A stretch of DNA of 64,000 nucleotides. Source: Brevundimonas huaxiensis (lineage in GTDB: Bacteria > Pseudomonadota > Alphaproteobacteria > Caulobacterales > Caulobacteraceae). The stretch covers positions 248,001-312,000 of the forward strand of contig NZ_JABBJE010000004.1 of NCBI RefSeq assembly GCF_014218725.1, read 5' to 3'. This document shows, one piece after another, positions 35,881 to 45,163 of the stretch. Below the pieces are notes generated by a model. It did not search any database, was not told where the DNA came from, and saw only the letters and a list, made by a program, of their open reading frames with translations. The first letter of the stretch is position 1. Each line of letters starts with the position of its first letter. Both the position numbers and the translations under genes were made by a program.

Positions 35881-38073
35881 TCAGGCAGCGGCCTTCTCCG
35901 GAGCGAACTTGCCGTAGAAGGTCTCGTTCTTGGCGGCCATATCGCGCAGCAACTGCGGGACCTTGAAGCGGTCGCCGTAGGTCGCGGCCAGACGGTCCGC
36001 CGTCTCGACGAACTTGGCCAGGCCGATGCCGTCGATCATGCTGATCGGGCCGCCGGTCCAGGGCGCGAAGCCCCAGCCCAGGATGGCGCCCAGATCGGCT
36101 TCACGCGGATCGTCGATGACGCCTTCTTCCCAGCAACGGGCCACTTCAACAGCCTGACGATACAGCAGGCGCGTCTTCAGTTCGTCGATCTGGGCGAAGG
36201 CCGTCGGCTCTTCCGGCTGGTCGATGCCCTTGGTGGTGGGGGCCAGTTCGCCCAGACCCTTCCAGATCGTCTTGGGCTTCTGATCATAGTCGTAGAAGCC
36301 CTTGCCGTTCTTGCGACCGAAGCGACCGCCCTCGACCATCTTGGCGACGATGTCGGCGCCTTCCGACGGGACATATTTGTCGCCTAGGTCCAGCGCCGTC
36401 TGTTTGGCGATCTTGTAGGACAGGTCCAGGGCGACGTCGTCGTGCATCTCCAGCGGGCCGCGCGGCATGCCGGTCATGCGGCCGACATTGTCGATCAGGG
36501 CGGGGCCATAGCCCTCTTCCAGCATCGCCATGCCTTCCATCAGGAAGGTGGAGAAGCAGCGCGAGGTGTAGAAACCACGGCTGTCGTTGACGACAATCGG
36601 TGTCTTCTTGATCTTCAGCACATAGTCCAGCGCCTTGGCGATGGCGGCCTGACCCGTCTTTTCGCCCAGGATGATCTCGACCAGCATCATCTTGTCGACG
36701 GGCGAGAAGAAGTGGATGCCGATAAAGTCCTCGGGCCGCACCGAGGCCTCGGCCAGGCCGGTGATCGGCAGGGTCGAGGTGTTGGAGCCGAAGACGGCGC
36801 CCTCGGCCAGTTGCGCCTCGGCGCGCTTGGTCACGTCGGCCTTGATCTCGCGGTTTTCGAACACGGCCTCGACGACCAGATCGGAACCCTTGATCAGGTC
36901 GTAGTCGGTCGTCGCCGTGACCGAACCCAGCAGGGCGTCGTACTTGTCCTGCGTCAGCTGACCGCGCGACAGGCGCTTCTTCAGCAGTTCCTCGACGTGG
37001 GCCTTGCCCTTGTCGGCGGCTTCCTGGGTCTGGTCGATCAAGATGGTTTCGATGCCGGCCAGCGCCTGCACATAGGCGATGCCCGCGCCCATCATGCCGG
37101 CGCCGATGACGGTGACCTTCTTGGGATCGGACTTGGGCACGCCGGCCGGGCGAACGGCGCCCTTGTCCAGTTCCTGTTTGGACAGGAACAGCGAACGGAT
37201 CATGGCCTGGGCCTGCGGCGTCATCAGGGTCTTGATGAAGTAGCGGGTCTCGATGCGCAGGGCGGCGTCCATCGGCACCTGAGCGCCTTCGTAAACGGCC
37301 TTCATCAGGTTCACCACGGCGGGATAGTTGCCGTAGGACTGCTTGCGCAGCATGGCGTTGCCGACCATGAAGTTCTGAATGCCGGCCGGGTGATAGGGGC
37401 CGCCGCCGGGCAGTTTGAACGACTTCTCGTCCCAGGGCTGCACGGCCTTGCCGCCGTTCTTGATCCAGGCCTTGGCGGCCTCGACCGACTGGCCCTTTTC
37501 GACGACTTCATGGACGATGCCGGCGCCCTTGGCGTCGTTCGGGCGGAAGGACTTGCCCTCGCTCATCGCCATCATGGCGTTCTGGACGCCGACCAGGCGG
37601 GTCAGGCGCTGTGTGCCGCCGCCGCCGGGGAACAGGCCGACCTTGATCTCTGGCAGGCCCAGCTGGATCTTGTTGTCGTTCTCGACCACGCGGTAGTGGG
37701 CCGCCAGGGTGAACTCCAGCCCGCCGCCCAAAGCCAGGCCGTTGATCGCGGCCGCAATCGGCTTGCCCGAGGTTTCCAGCGCACGGAAGGCGCCGTTCAG
37801 CTTCCAGCCGGCGTCGAACGCCTTTTGCAGGTCGCCGCCGCCCGACAGCACGCCGCCGGCCATGTCGCCCAGGTCCGCGCCGGCGCAGAAGCCCGAGGCC
37901 TTGCCCGAGGTGATGACGGCGCCCTTGATGGCGTCGTCGGTCTTGATGCGTTCGACCAGTTCGGGGATTTCCTTCATCACCGAGGAGGTCAGGGTGTTCA
38001 TCGAACGGCCCGGAACGTCAAAGGTGATTAGGGCGATGCCGTCGGCGTCGACGTCGATCTTGAAGTTTTCCAT
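35881..38073 (-). CDS. fadB: Fatty-acid oxidation multifunctional enzyme (enoyl-CoA hydratase / 3-hydroxyacyl-CoA dehydrogenase)
   Basis: A 730-residue bifunctional enzyme of beta-oxidation that hydrates enoyl-CoA and oxidises the 3-hydroxyacyl-CoA with NAD. The N-terminal crotonase domain (about 1-190) has the oxyanion segment [16 protein letters not shown] and LALGGGLE. The dehydrogenase half begins near residue 320 with [13 protein letters not shown] and continues to the two C-terminal helical domains. Two ATG codons lie 6 bases apart; GGGAG is best spaced for the second, giving MENFKIDVD. It is co-transcribed with the thiolase 11-17 bases upstream. Confidence 0.94.
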   Translation of the reverse strand: MENFKIDVDADGIALITFDVPGRSMNTLTSSVMKEIPELVERIKTDDAIKGAVITSGKASGFCAGADLGDMAGGVLSGGGDLQKAFDAGWKLNGAFRALETSGKPIAAAINGLALGGGLEFTLAAHYRVVENDNKIQLGLPEIKVGLFPGGGGTQRLTRLVGVQNAMMAMSEGKSFRPNDAKGAGIVHEVVEKGQSVEAAKAWIKNGGKAVQPWDEKSFKLPGGGPYHPAGIQNFMVGNAMLRKQSYGNYPAVVNLMKAVYEGAQVPMDAALRIETRYFIKTLMTPQAQAMIRSLFLSKQELDKGAVRPAGVPKSDPKKVTVIGAGMMGAGIAYVQALAGIETILIDQTQEAADKGKAHVEELLKKRLSRGQLTQDKYDALLGSVTATTDYDLIKGSDLVVEAVFENREIKADVTKRAEAQLAEGAVFGSNTSTLPITGLAEASVRPEDFIGIHFFSPVDKMMLVEIILGEKTGQAAIAKALDYVLKIKKTPIVVNDSRGFYTSRCFSTFLMEGMAMLEEGYGPALIDNVGRMTGMPRGPLEMHDDVALDLSYKIAKQTALDLGDKYVPSEGADIVAKMVEGGRFGRKNGKGFYDYDQKPKTIWKGLGELAPTTKGIDQPEEPTAFAQIDELKTRLLYRQAVEVARCWEEGVIDDPREADLGAILGWGFAPWTGGPISMIDGIGLAKFVETADRLAATYGDRFKVPQLLRDMAAKNETFYGKFAPEKAAA

Positions 38074-38090
38074 ATCCATTTGCTCCCGGA

Positions 38091-39296
38091 TCAGACGCGT
38101 TCGATGACGGTGGCGGTGCCCATGCCGCCGCCGATGCACAGGGTGACCAGGGCGGTCGACTTGTTCGAGCGTTCCAGCTCGTCCAGCGCGATGCCGGTGA
38201 TCATGGCGCCAGTGGCGCCGAGCGGGTGGCCCATCGAGATACCGCCGCCGTTCACGTTCATCTTGGCGTGGTCGATGTTCAGGGCCTGCATGTAGCGCAG
38301 GACGACGGCGGCGAAGGCCTCGTTCAGCTCCCACAGGTCGATGTCGTCGGGCGTCATGCCCAGCTTGTTCAGCAGTTTGCGGGTCACATATTCAGGGCCG
38401 GTCAGCATGATCGACGGCTCGGAGCCGATCGAGGCGCCGCCCAGAATCTTGGCGCGCGGCTTCAGGCCCAGGGCCTGGCCGGCTTCTAGCGAACCGATCA
38501 GCACGCCGGCCGAACCATCGACGATGCCGGAAGAGTTGCCGGGCGTGTGGACGTGATTGACGCGCTCGACCTCGGGGTAGCGCTGGTTGATCACGCCGTC
38601 GAAGGCCATTTCGCCCATCATGGCGAAGGACGGGTTCAGGCCGCCGAGCGCCTGCATGTCCGTGTTCGGACGGATCGTCTCGTCATGATCCAGAATGGTC
38701 AGGCCCAGCTGGTCCTTAACGCCGATCACCGAGTTCTTGAACCGGCCCTCGGCCCAGGCCTTGGCGGCGCGCTTGTGGCTCTCGACCGAATACGCGTCCA
38801 CGTCGTCGCGGCTAAAGCCGTATTTGGTGGCGATCATGTCCGCCGACACGCCTTGCGGCACGAAATAGGTCGGGAAGGCCGAAGAGGGGTCGGTCGGCCA
38901 GGCGCCCATGTCGGAACCCATCGGCACGCGGCTCATGACCTCGACGCCGCCGCCGACGGCGAAGTCGGCCTCGCCGGATTTCACCTTGGCCGTCGCCATG
39001 TTCACGGCCTCCAGGCCCGAGGCGCAGAAGCGGTTGATCTGGACGCCCGCCGTATATTGCGACCAGCCGGCCGAAAGCACGGCCGTGCGCGCGATGTCGG
39101 CGCCGAGTTCGCCCACGGGCGTGACGCAGCCCAGGATGACGTCGTCGACCTTGGAGGTGTCCAGGTCGTTGCGGTCGCGCAGGGCTTCCAGCACCTGGGT
39201 CGCCAGGCTGAGGCCGGTGATCTCGTGCAGCGAGCCGTCCTTCTTGCCCTTGCCGCGCGGCGTGCGGACGGCGTCGTAGATATAGGCGTCAGCCAT
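38091..39296 (-). CDS. fadA: Acetyl-CoA C-acyltransferase (thiolase)
   Basis: A 401-residue thiolase that cleaves 3-ketoacyl-CoA as the last step of beta-oxidation. The nucleophilic cysteine is Cys91 in [12 protein letters not shown]. The C-terminal base cysteine is in CIGGGMG near 390, and the active-site histidine in GHPLGATG near 357. It is the first gene of the fadA-fadB operon. The two enzymes form a trifunctional complex in related bacteria. Phased ACGT repeats lie about 95 bases upstream. Confidence 0.95.
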   Translation of the reverse strand: MADAYIYDAVRTPRGKGKKDGSLHEITGLSLATQVLEALRDRNDLDTSKVDDVILGCVTPVGELGADIARTAVLSAGWSQYTAGVQINRFCASGLEAVNMATAKVKSGEADFAVGGGVEVMSRVPMGSDMGAWPTDPSSAFPTYFVPQGVSADMIATKYGFSRDDVDAYSVESHKRAAKAWAEGRFKNSVIGVKDQLGLTILDHDETIRPNTDMQALGGLNPSFAMMGEMAFDGVINQRYPEVERVNHVHTPGNSSGIVDGSAGVLIGSLEAGQALGLKPRAKILGGASIGSEPSIMLTGPEYVTRKLLNKLGMTPDDIDLWELNEAFAAVVLRYMQALNIDHAKMNVNGGGISMGHPLGATGAMITGIALDELERSNKSTALVTLCIGGGMGTATVIERV

Positions 39297-39500
39297 GGAA
39301 GTGCGTCTCCATCTTTGGGCCCATTCTCAACGTGCGGCAGGTCGCGGCACGACGGACAGGGCGGTTCCAAGCATGGACGCCAAGAACCCTACGTTTACGT
39401 CAACGTCAAGTAATAAGCCGCGTGATCGCGGCCGCTTGAGGCGGATGCTTCGACGGACTGACGGTATGAGAGTGTGGGAACGCCGGCCGAGCGCCCGCGG
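39297..39500. other. Intergenic region between fadA and a small lipoprotein gene
   Basis: A 204-base gap. The left half holds the fadA promoter region including the phased ACGT site. The right half contains nothing I can support as a gene. Confidence 0.4.
39390..39410. promoter_or_regulatory. Phased ACGT repeats upstream of fadA (possible LiuR/MerR-type site)
   Basis: Three ACGT cores at 39391, 39397 and 39403, exactly 6 bases apart, are embedded in a TTACGTCAACGTCAAG-type sequence. This resembles the ACGT-rich sites bound by MerR-family LiuR regulators of fatty-acid and branched-chain amino-acid breakdown in proteobacteria. The assignment is an inference; the site lies about 95 bases before the fadA start. 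Confidence 0.45.
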
Positions 39501-39722
39501 TCAGCGCGGCGGAATACGAGTGGCTGCGCCTGTGATCTTGCAGGCGTACTCGGTCTGCGGACGCCCGGTCTGAACGCCGGTCGGCGTTAGAATGCCTTGG
39601 TCCCGCGTGCACGCGGCTTCCAGAGCGTTCAGCTCCTGCTGATAGCTATTGGTCGCGCCCATCGTGCCGCAGCCCGAAAGCAGCGGCAGGACAACGGCGG
39701 CGGAAAGGATGAGGATACGCAT
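39501..39722 (-). CDS. Small lipoprotein of unknown function
   Basis: A 73-residue lipoprotein. The ATG at 39722 (MRILILSAAVV) gives a signal peptide ending LLSGC with lipidated Cys18. An upstream in-frame start adds only a basic leader. The mature part has three further cysteines-to-charged motifs, including ALEAACTRDQG and TEYACKI, so one disulfide is likely. No family recognised. It lies between fadA and the sugar dehydrogenase on the same strand. Confidence 0.65.
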   Translation of the reverse strand: MRILILSAAVVLPLLSGCGTMGATNSYQQELNALEAACTRDQGILTPTGVQTGRPQTEYACKITGAATRIPPR

Positions 39723-39780
39723 GGTTCGCTTCTCCCTTTGGAGCGTCAACCGCTCCGCATAGCCCCCCGGCCCTCGAAGA

Positions 39781-41016
39781 CTACTGCGCTGCGACCAGCC
39801 TGACCAGCTTGCCGTTCTGCTCGTCGGTGATGGCCCAGACCGATCCGTCGGCGCCGACCGCCACGTCGCGAATGCGTTCTCCCAGGTCCGTCAGCAGGCG
39901 CTCTTCGCCCACCACCCGGTCGTTCTGGATGACCAGACGCGCGATATGCTTTTCCTTCAGGCCTGCGACCAGCAGGTTGCCGTCCCAGCCGGGGAACATG
40001 GCCCCCTGATAGAAGGTGGCGCCGCCCGGCGCGATGACCGGATCCCAGTAATAGACGGGCTGTTCGGTGCCGTCCTTTTTCGTCGCGCCGCTGTTGATCT
40101 GACCGCCAGCATATTCGACGCCGTAGGCCGCATCCGGCCAGCCGTAGTTGGCGCCGGCCTTGTCCAGATTGACCTCGTCGCCGCCGCGCGTGCCATGTTC
40201 GATGGTCCAGATGGCGCCTGTTCCCGGCTGAACTGCGACGCCCTGAACGTTGCGGTGTCCCAGGCTCCAGATTTCCGGCAGGGCGCCGGTGCGGCCGACG
40301 AAGGGGTTGTCCTGTGGGACCGTGCCGTCGGCGTTGATGCGGATGGTCTTGCCCATGTGCGAGCCTAGATCCTGGGCCTGGGGCCGCATGGGCTTGTCCG
40401 AGCGCTCGCCCAGGGTGATGAACAGCTTGCCGTCCGGCGCGAAGGCCAGGGACGATCCGAAATGCTTGTCGCCGTCATAGACGGGCAGGGCGCGGAAGAT
40501 GACCTGGACGTTTTCGACACGCGATCCGTCGTCCGACAGGCGCCCGCGCGCGACCGAGGTGGCGTTGCCGCCCTCGCGGGGTTCGGCATAGCTCCAATAG
40601 ATCATGCGATCCTGCGCAAAGCTCGGTCCCACGATCACATCCAGCAGGCCGCCTTGACCGCGCGCATCGACGGCGGGCAGGCCCGCGACCGGTTCGCCGA
40701 CCTGGCCCTGGGCGGTGATGATGCGCAGACAGCCCGGCTTTTCAGTCACCAGCCAGCGACCGTCGGGCAGGGCCGCCAGACCCCAGGGGTGGACAAGGCC
40801 CGAGGCGACCACCGTATGGGTCATGGCCTGTTCGGTCTTGACGCCCGGAGCACGGGTCTGGCCGGCGAAGGCCGGTTGCTGATCGGGATTGTTCGCCGGA
40901 CGGGTTTCCAGCGGGGCCCCGGCCTGAGGCGCGGCGCCGGCGCTCTCGCTATTTGCGCCACAGGCGGCGGCGAGAACGAGCAGGGATGTCGAGGCGGCGG
41001 CGACGATCAGGCGCAT
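39781..41016 (-). CDS. PQQ-dependent sugar dehydrogenase, soluble aldose type, lipoprotein
   Basis: A 411-residue exported protein with signal peptide ending LAAAC (lipidated Cys19). The mature part is a six-bladed beta-propeller of the glucose/sorbosone dehydrogenase family (YliI-like). Family motifs include HPWGLAALPDGRWLVTEK, GGLLDVIVGPSF, LGSHMGKTIRI, SLGHRNVQGVAV and HGTRGGDEVN. PQQ use is typical of the family but is not proved here, and no pqq genes are in the window. It probably oxidises aldoses in the periplasm. Confidence 0.88.
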   Translation of the reverse strand: MRLIVAAASTSLLVLAAACGANSESAGAAPQAGAPLETRPANNPDQQPAFAGQTRAPGVKTEQAMTHTVVASGLVHPWGLAALPDGRWLVTEKPGCLRIITAQGQVGEPVAGLPAVDARGQGGLLDVIVGPSFAQDRMIYWSYAEPREGGNATSVARGRLSDDGSRVENVQVIFRALPVYDGDKHFGSSLAFAPDGKLFITLGERSDKPMRPQAQDLGSHMGKTIRINADGTVPQDNPFVGRTGALPEIWSLGHRNVQGVAVQPGTGAIWTIEHGTRGGDEVNLDKAGANYGWPDAAYGVEYAGGQINSGATKKDGTEQPVYYWDPVIAPGGATFYQGAMFPGWDGNLLVAGLKEKHIARLVIQNDRVVGEERLLTDLGERIRDVAVGADGSVWAITDEQNGKLVRLVAAQ

Positions 41017-41204
41017 GAAGGGCGAACTCCGGCTGGGCTTTTGGCGGTCGTTACGAAACGGCGAGGCCAGCGTTACCGTTCCTGGCTCAGACCGTCTTGC
41101 GCTCTATCGCCGCAGGTTCTGGTCCGAGACGACTTGAACCGCGCGCCCGACGGCGATATAGGCACGCCTCTTTCGCGCTGGCCCCGGCCGCGCGCAGGGC
41201 CCGG

Positions 41205-41281
41205 GACTGGGTAGCTCAGATGGTTAGAGCGGTGGATTCATAACCCACAGGTCGGCGGTTCGATCCCGCCTCCAGTCACCA
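41205..41281 (+). tRNA. tRNA with CAU anticodon (elongator Met, or Ile2)
   Basis: A complete 77-base cloverleaf with encoded CCA. The acceptor stem is GACTGGG with TCCAGTC (one G-T pair), the D-arm is GCTC/GAGC, the anticodon loop is TTCATAA and the T-loop is TTCGATC with GGCGG/CCGCC arms. The anticodon stem GTGGA/CCCAC has an A-C mismatch at 31-39. The G1-C72 pair rules out initiator tRNA. CAU could instead be the lysidine-modified Ile2 tRNA. Confidence 0.93.
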
Positions 41282-41572
41282 TTTCCACTGCGTATGATCG
41301 ACTTTTGTTGTCGGGTTTGATGGCCCGTCATGAGATCCGGAGCGTGCGAGGTCCCCTAGATCTACGTTCGCCGCGCCTTCACGTCTGAAGTCTGCTCCGG
41401 TCGGCGAAGGTTCCGATCGAGATCCACCTTGGCCTTCTGTCCAGTTTCCGCTCTGGGTCCGGAGCATCTTTGAGCGGCAGTCTGCGAAGGGCCGATTAGC
41501 ATTTAACCGGGCGCCTGGCGGGTGTTTTCCTCTCGCGGAGGTGGTACGCCTTCGGCTTGAGGAGCTTCCTGG

Positions 41573-42385
41573 ATGCGCAGCCTGTTGAAACATTTCGTAT
41601 TTGCCGCAGCTGTCGTGCTGCTGGGAGGCCAGCCCGCAGTCGCGCGTGAGGATGCGCCGCCCACGTCTGTCGAAGATTGGTCGCTTGAGAAGGTTCAGGT
41701 CATCGGAGCGGCCCTTTATCGCCAGGATGCCGCTGCAGCTGTCGCTAGCGACGCACTCACCCAACATTTCCGCAACCGTCTTCCCACGGATCTGATCGGC
41801 TGGATCGTGGTCGATGAGGGGGACAACCAGCGAGTCCGCTTTTTGCGCCAGGAGAATGGCCAGCGGCGTGCCGCATGGGATGTGCTGGTCACCAGCGAAG
41901 GAGCAGGTCCGGTGGAAGCGGCTGTCGATCCTGTCCTGCCCGCTGATCAACTCGCACGGTTCGACGCGCGCATGACGGCTGCAAATCAGATCGGCGAGCT
42001 GCGTTGTGCTCAGCGTTATAATGCTGTCGTCCTCAAAGATCCGGACAGCGAAGATTGGCTGGTCTGGCTGCTTGCCTCCACCACGGATCCCAACAGCCTG
42101 ATCCTCACCGGCCACTACCGTTTTCGCATCTCAGCGGACGGCCGTTCACTGCTGCGGCGCGACCAGCTATCCGCGACCTGTATCATTTCTGACCGACGTG
42201 AGGCCGCCCGCGACGGTCAGTTGAACGCGCTTGTCGTGAGCCACATCGTCTCCCCGTTGCCGGTGGAGACTCATGTCTTTGCATCGCTGTTGTATCGCCT
42301 GCCGATCTACGTGGTCACCGTGGGCAACGACACGATCTGGGCCGTCGAAGGGGCGAACATCCGGCGCTCCCATGTGCAGAACTAA
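41573..42385 (+). CDS. Exported protein of unknown function
   Basis: A 270-residue protein with a signal peptide (about 1-24, ending VAR). The mature part alternates helices and strands, with ALYRQDAAAAVASDALTQHF, a WIVVDEGDNQRVRFLRQ strand pair and a C-terminal YVVTVGNDTIWAVEGANIR. Two cysteines (about 144 and 203) could pair. I do not recognise the family. It is the first gene after the tRNA, and the 290 bases before it hold nothing I can identify. Its composition is less GC-rich than the core genes nearby. Confidence 0.65.
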   Translation: MRSLLKHFVFAAAVVLLGGQPAVAREDAPPTSVEDWSLEKVQVIGAALYRQDAAAAVASDALTQHFRNRLPTDLIGWIVVDEGDNQRVRFLRQENGQRRAAWDVLVTSEGAGPVEAAVDPVLPADQLARFDARMTAANQIGELRCAQRYNAVVLKDPDSEDWLVWLLASTTDPNSLILTGHYRFRISADGRSLLRRDQLSATCIISDRREAARDGQLNALVVSHIVSPLPVETHVFASLLYRLPIYVVTVGNDTIWAVEGANIRRSHVQN

Positions 42386-42574
42386 CAGTTGGAACGGCGA
42401 CGCAGTTCGGTGTGGTCGGAAGGCCTGCAAGCCCTAAGAACCAGGGTCCAAGTCCGTCAGCGATCGACACCGCTGAACTCCGCTTTGGATCGGATTTGTT
42501 CAGGACGGTGTGGATGTCGGCGACCTCCCGCGAAGCCAATCAGGGCGTTTAAACGACGGCAGAGCTTGAAAGAT

Positions 42575-42970
42575 TTATAGGGTTGGAGGACTTGGTGCAG
42601 GTTGGATGGTCAGTTCGACCGTGTCCCCGCCTATGCCAGGCAATCGAACTGTCGCGCGTCCCCCCTCGTTGAAGGTGAGCATCGGTCGAGCAACGACGAT
42701 CCATTGCTCAGCTTCGGGACGAGCAATCGTAGTTTCCAACGTCAGTCGCTGGCCTGCACCTTCTGTCAGACGTGTGTCGATACGATAACGTCCATCGACC
42801 TGCGTATAGGCGGCTGAGCCAGGAGACCTGGTCAGAGACGGAGCATCGACGACTTGGCCTGCCTGCGACAAGGCGACGACCACGACGTATTTTGGCGCCT
42901 CTGAGTTTTGCGCAAATGCGGGTGCGGACAGCACAGTTGTCCCGATAACCAGGAATGCTACAGACCGCAT
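42575..42970 (-). CDS. Exported small protein of unknown function
   Basis: A 131-residue protein with a signal peptide of about 20 residues (MRSVAFLVIGTTVLSAPAFAQ). The mature part is beta-rich, with YVVVVALSQAGQVVD near the start and RATVRLPGIGGDTVELTI near the end. Reading from an upstream TTG adds two residues; the ATG at 42970 after GAGGA is preferred. No family recognised. The 189 bases on its left (42386-42574) and about 220 on its right show no gene. Confidence 0.62.
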   Translation of the reverse strand: MRSVAFLVIGTTVLSAPAFAQNSEAPKYVVVVALSQAGQVVDAPSLTRSPGSAAYTQVDGRYRIDTRLTEGAGQRLTLETTIARPEAEQWIVVARPMLTFNEGGRATVRLPGIGGDTVELTIQPAPSPPTL

Positions 42971-42976
42971 CTCCAA

Positions 42977-43191
42977 TGTCCTCTGAAAACCAGTGAGTGG
43001 TTCCGCTCTGATTCAGATTTAGAGCAAGGCTCGCTGGCTATTTCGGGCCGGCACTGGATGATCGTTCTAACAAAGCCAGTTGCGCGCTGCTGAGCGCTTA
43101 TCCGGTGCGGAGTTCTGGTCGAGTCACCCCGCGACCGGCAACGCTTGGCTCTTGCGTCGCTGTCAGCAGCCAAGGTGTAAAGACTGACAGC
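42977..43191. other. Intergenic region between two orphan exported-protein genes
   Basis: About 215 bases with no supported gene, RNA or repeat. Together with 41282-41572 and 42386-42574 it makes this stretch unusually sparse compared with the rest of the window. Confidence 0.4.
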
Positions 43192-43500
43192 TCAAAGCGG
43201 TCCGGGCGGAATGCCAACGATCGAGCGGTCGTACTGAACCGCATCGCGGCTCTGGATTTCACGAAGTTCCTTACGCTTGGCTTCGACCAGAGCGGCATAT
43301 TGCTGAGGCGTGTAGCAGATGGTCTGCTCAAGCCGGCGTCCGGTGAGAGCTCGCCGTTCGCAGACACGCCGAGGCCGTTCCTGCGCTGTGGTCTGAGCGA
43401 CAGGTCCAGTCTGAGGCGTTGCGACCTCGCCAGCCGGCGACGTCTGACCAGAAGCCTGAGCGGCGAGAGTAGCGGCGAAGATCAGAGAAACTGGGAACAC
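43192..43500 (-). CDS. Small exported protein of unknown function
   Basis: A 102-residue protein starting at GTG after a good AAGGAG. A signal peptide of about 18 residues precedes a Gln/Thr/Pro-rich segment, then a C-terminal part with RRVCERRALTGRRLEQTICYTPQQY and a helix EAKRKELREIQ. Two conserved-looking cysteines bracket the TGRRL segment. Similar short exported proteins occur in Caulobacterales and sphingomonads, but I know no function. Confidence 0.6.
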   Translation of the reverse strand: MFPVSLIFAATLAAQASGQTSPAGEVATPQTGPVAQTTAQERPRRVCERRALTGRRLEQTICYTPQQYAALVEAKRKELREIQSRDAVQYDRSIVGIPPGPL

Positions 43501-43577
43501 GGCTGTCTCCTTTTCGGACCAGACAAGCTCCCACGTCTACCCTTCTCTGGCAATCCAAGAGTTTGTCGCGGAAAGAC

Positions 43578-44045
43578 TCAAGGTTGAGGTGAGGTCGGTG
43601 CGATCACCACGTCGCCGCTCGAGGCCGGCCGAACCACCGTCTGGCGTTCGATCACCACCGGCTCGGCGGCTCGGGCCTGTGCTACGCGCGCTTGTTGGAT
43701 CGCCCTGTCTGCTTCCGCCCGGGCCGCCATGGCCTGAGCCTGGGCAAGCGCGATACTGTCGCGAGCCTCGGCCTCGCTGTTTCTCAGGAGGGCGCTTTGC
43801 GCGGTGGCTTGGGCGTCGGCGGCTGCGGCTTCGGCCTGGGCCAGGCGAAGCTCCGCTGACGGATCACGATCGGAGGGCCTGGTGAACAACCATAGTGCGA
43901 CGCCGATTACGATCGCGCCCAGCAGAGCGGCCAACCACCAGCCTGTGGTGCTTTCGCGCTCGACAATGATTGTTTCCTCTACACGCGGGAGCGTGCTGGC
44001 GATCGGAATGATCACATTCGGGTCATCTCTGCGAAACTCGTCCAT
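43578..44045 (-). CDS. Single-span membrane protein with Ala-rich coiled coil
   Basis: A 155-residue protein. A cytoplasmic N terminus (MDEFRRDDPNVIIP), one transmembrane helix near 38-56 (WWLAALLGAIVIGVALWLF) and a long Ala/Glu/Gln-rich periplasmic helix (about 65-130), likely a coiled coil, end in a Val/Pro-rich tail. The frame opens at 44075, but the ATG at 44045 follows a strong GGAGGAGGAG site. No family recognised. It ends the minus-strand run in the tRNA-adjacent stretch. Confidence 0.66.
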   Translation of the reverse strand: MDEFRRDDPNVIIPIASTLPRVEETIIVERESTTGWWLAALLGAIVIGVALWLFTRPSDRDPSAELRLAQAEAAAADAQATAQSALLRNSEAEARDSIALAQAQAMAARAEADRAIQQARVAQARAAEPVVIERQTVVRPASSGDVVIAPTSPQP

Positions 44046-44179
44046 TGCCGTCTCCTCCTCCACTTTCGGAGCCAAACCCCGTGTCGGGTTCTATGGTTCC
44101 GCTTGCTCTGGCCTGACTGCAACCTGCGCCGTTGTGTTGCGTTTCCGGTCGAGCTTTCAACCTTGACCGGAGTTTCGTC

Positions 44180-44491
44180 GTGACGATCCGAACCAAAGCC
44201 CTGATGGCGGCCGTCGCCGCAATGACGCTGGGTGCTGCCGCCTGCACCCAGGCCGAGCAGGAAAAGACCGAGGCGCATGCCGAGGCTGCGGCCGACAAGA
44301 CGGCCGAAGTGGCGTCTCAGGCCGGCGAAGTGATCGAGGGCGGCGCGATGAAGGCGGCCCAGGCGGTCGAGAGCGGCGCCGGCAAGGTCGCCGACAAGCT
44401 GGAAAACGAACAGGCGGAAGCGGCGGCCGAGGGCAAGCCCGGCGCGATCAATCCCGCGACCGATCAGCGCGTGCCGGCCAATAACAACTAA
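44180..44491 (+). CDS. Small Ala-rich helical lipoprotein
   Basis: A 103-residue lipoprotein. GTG at 44180 after CGGAG gives a signal peptide ending GAAAC, with lipidation at about Cys20. The mature part is Ala/Glu/Lys-rich and helical with repeats such as AEAAADKTAEVASQAGEVIEGG, so it resembles entericidin-like or envelope-spacer lipoproteins. It stops 7 bases before the convergent TlpA gene. No direct function assigned. Confidence 0.68.
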   Translation: MTIRTKALMAAVAAMTLGAAACTQAEQEKTEAHAEAAADKTAEVASQAGEVIEGGAMKAAQAVESGAGKVADKLENEQAEAAAEGKPGAINPATDQRVPANNN

Positions 44492-44497
44492 GGTCAA

Positions 44498-45163
44498 TCA
44501 GGCGGGAGGCGGCGCGCCGCCTTCCGCCAGGATCGCATCGATCAGGGCGCGGGCTTCCGGGCTTGACCAGTCCGCCTCGCCTCTCATGACGGCGCGAATG
44601 CGGCCCTGACGATCCAGGACTATGGTCTGCGGCATGGCGCCCTTGCCGGGAAACTCGAACGGCAGCTGGAATTTGGCGTCGCTGTAGAAGGGCAGAGGCG
44701 CGTGGTCGGCCAAGAAACGCTTCGCTTCGGCTGCGGCGTCGGGCGTAGCGTCGACGTTGATCGGCAGGACAACCAGATCCTCCTTCGTCTCATAAGCCTT
44801 CGCCAGCGCCTGGAGCGTGGGCATCTCCGCCTTGCAGGGCGCGCACCACATCGCCCAGAGATTGACGACCACGACCTTGCCCTGGAAGGCCGAGAAGCGG
44901 ACGGCCGTGCCGGTGCGGTCGCGGAAGGCGTATTCGGGCGCTGACTTGGCCTCGGCCGGGGTCGACAGGGCGGCCAGGGATCCGACCGCGAAGCGCGCCA
45001 GGTCGCTTTTTGGCGCCGCAGCGGCGGTTGTCGTCTGTTCGACTTGCGCCTTCTGACGATGATTGGCGTATAGCGACATCGCCATGCCGCCGGCGCCGGC
45101 GATGGTGCTGACGACGACGACCGCGCCGACGACCGCCCAGATCGCCTTTCTTGAGCCGCTCAT
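44498..45163 (-). CDS. Membrane-anchored TlpA-family thiol-disulfide reductase
   Basis: A 221-residue periplasmic thioredoxin-fold protein with an N-terminal anchor (about 7-30). The active site is WCAPC in [15 protein letters not shown] near 110-118, followed by the cis-Pro region [12 protein letters not shown]. TlpA relatives deliver electrons to cytochrome-c maturation or copper insertion. ATG at 45163 overlaps the argH ATG on the other strand (shared CATG). Divergent overlap leaves no promoter space. An in-frame TTG lies 27 bases further upstream. Confidence 0.86.
   Translation of the reverse strand: MSGSRKAIWAVVGAVVVVSTIAGAGGMAMSLYANHRQKAQVEQTTTAAAAPKSDLARFAVGSLAALSTPAEAKSAPEYAFRDRTGTAVRFSAFQGKVVVVNLWAMWCAPCKAEMPTLQALAKAYETKEDLVVLPINVDATPDAAAEAKRFLADHAPLPFYSDAKFQLPFEFPGKGAMPQTIVLDRQGRIRAVMRGEADWSSPEARALIDAILAEGGAPPPA

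Noticed and set aside
35488..36387. Open frame overlapping the recA-fadB gap and the fadB end
   Set aside because: It spans a terminator, a repeat and antisense fadB, and has no credible start or domain.
41205..44200. Integrative element with attachment sites at the CAU tRNA
   Set aside because: No integrase and no direct repeat of the tRNA 3' end was found by eye on the far side, so only a variable-locus note is kept in the findings.
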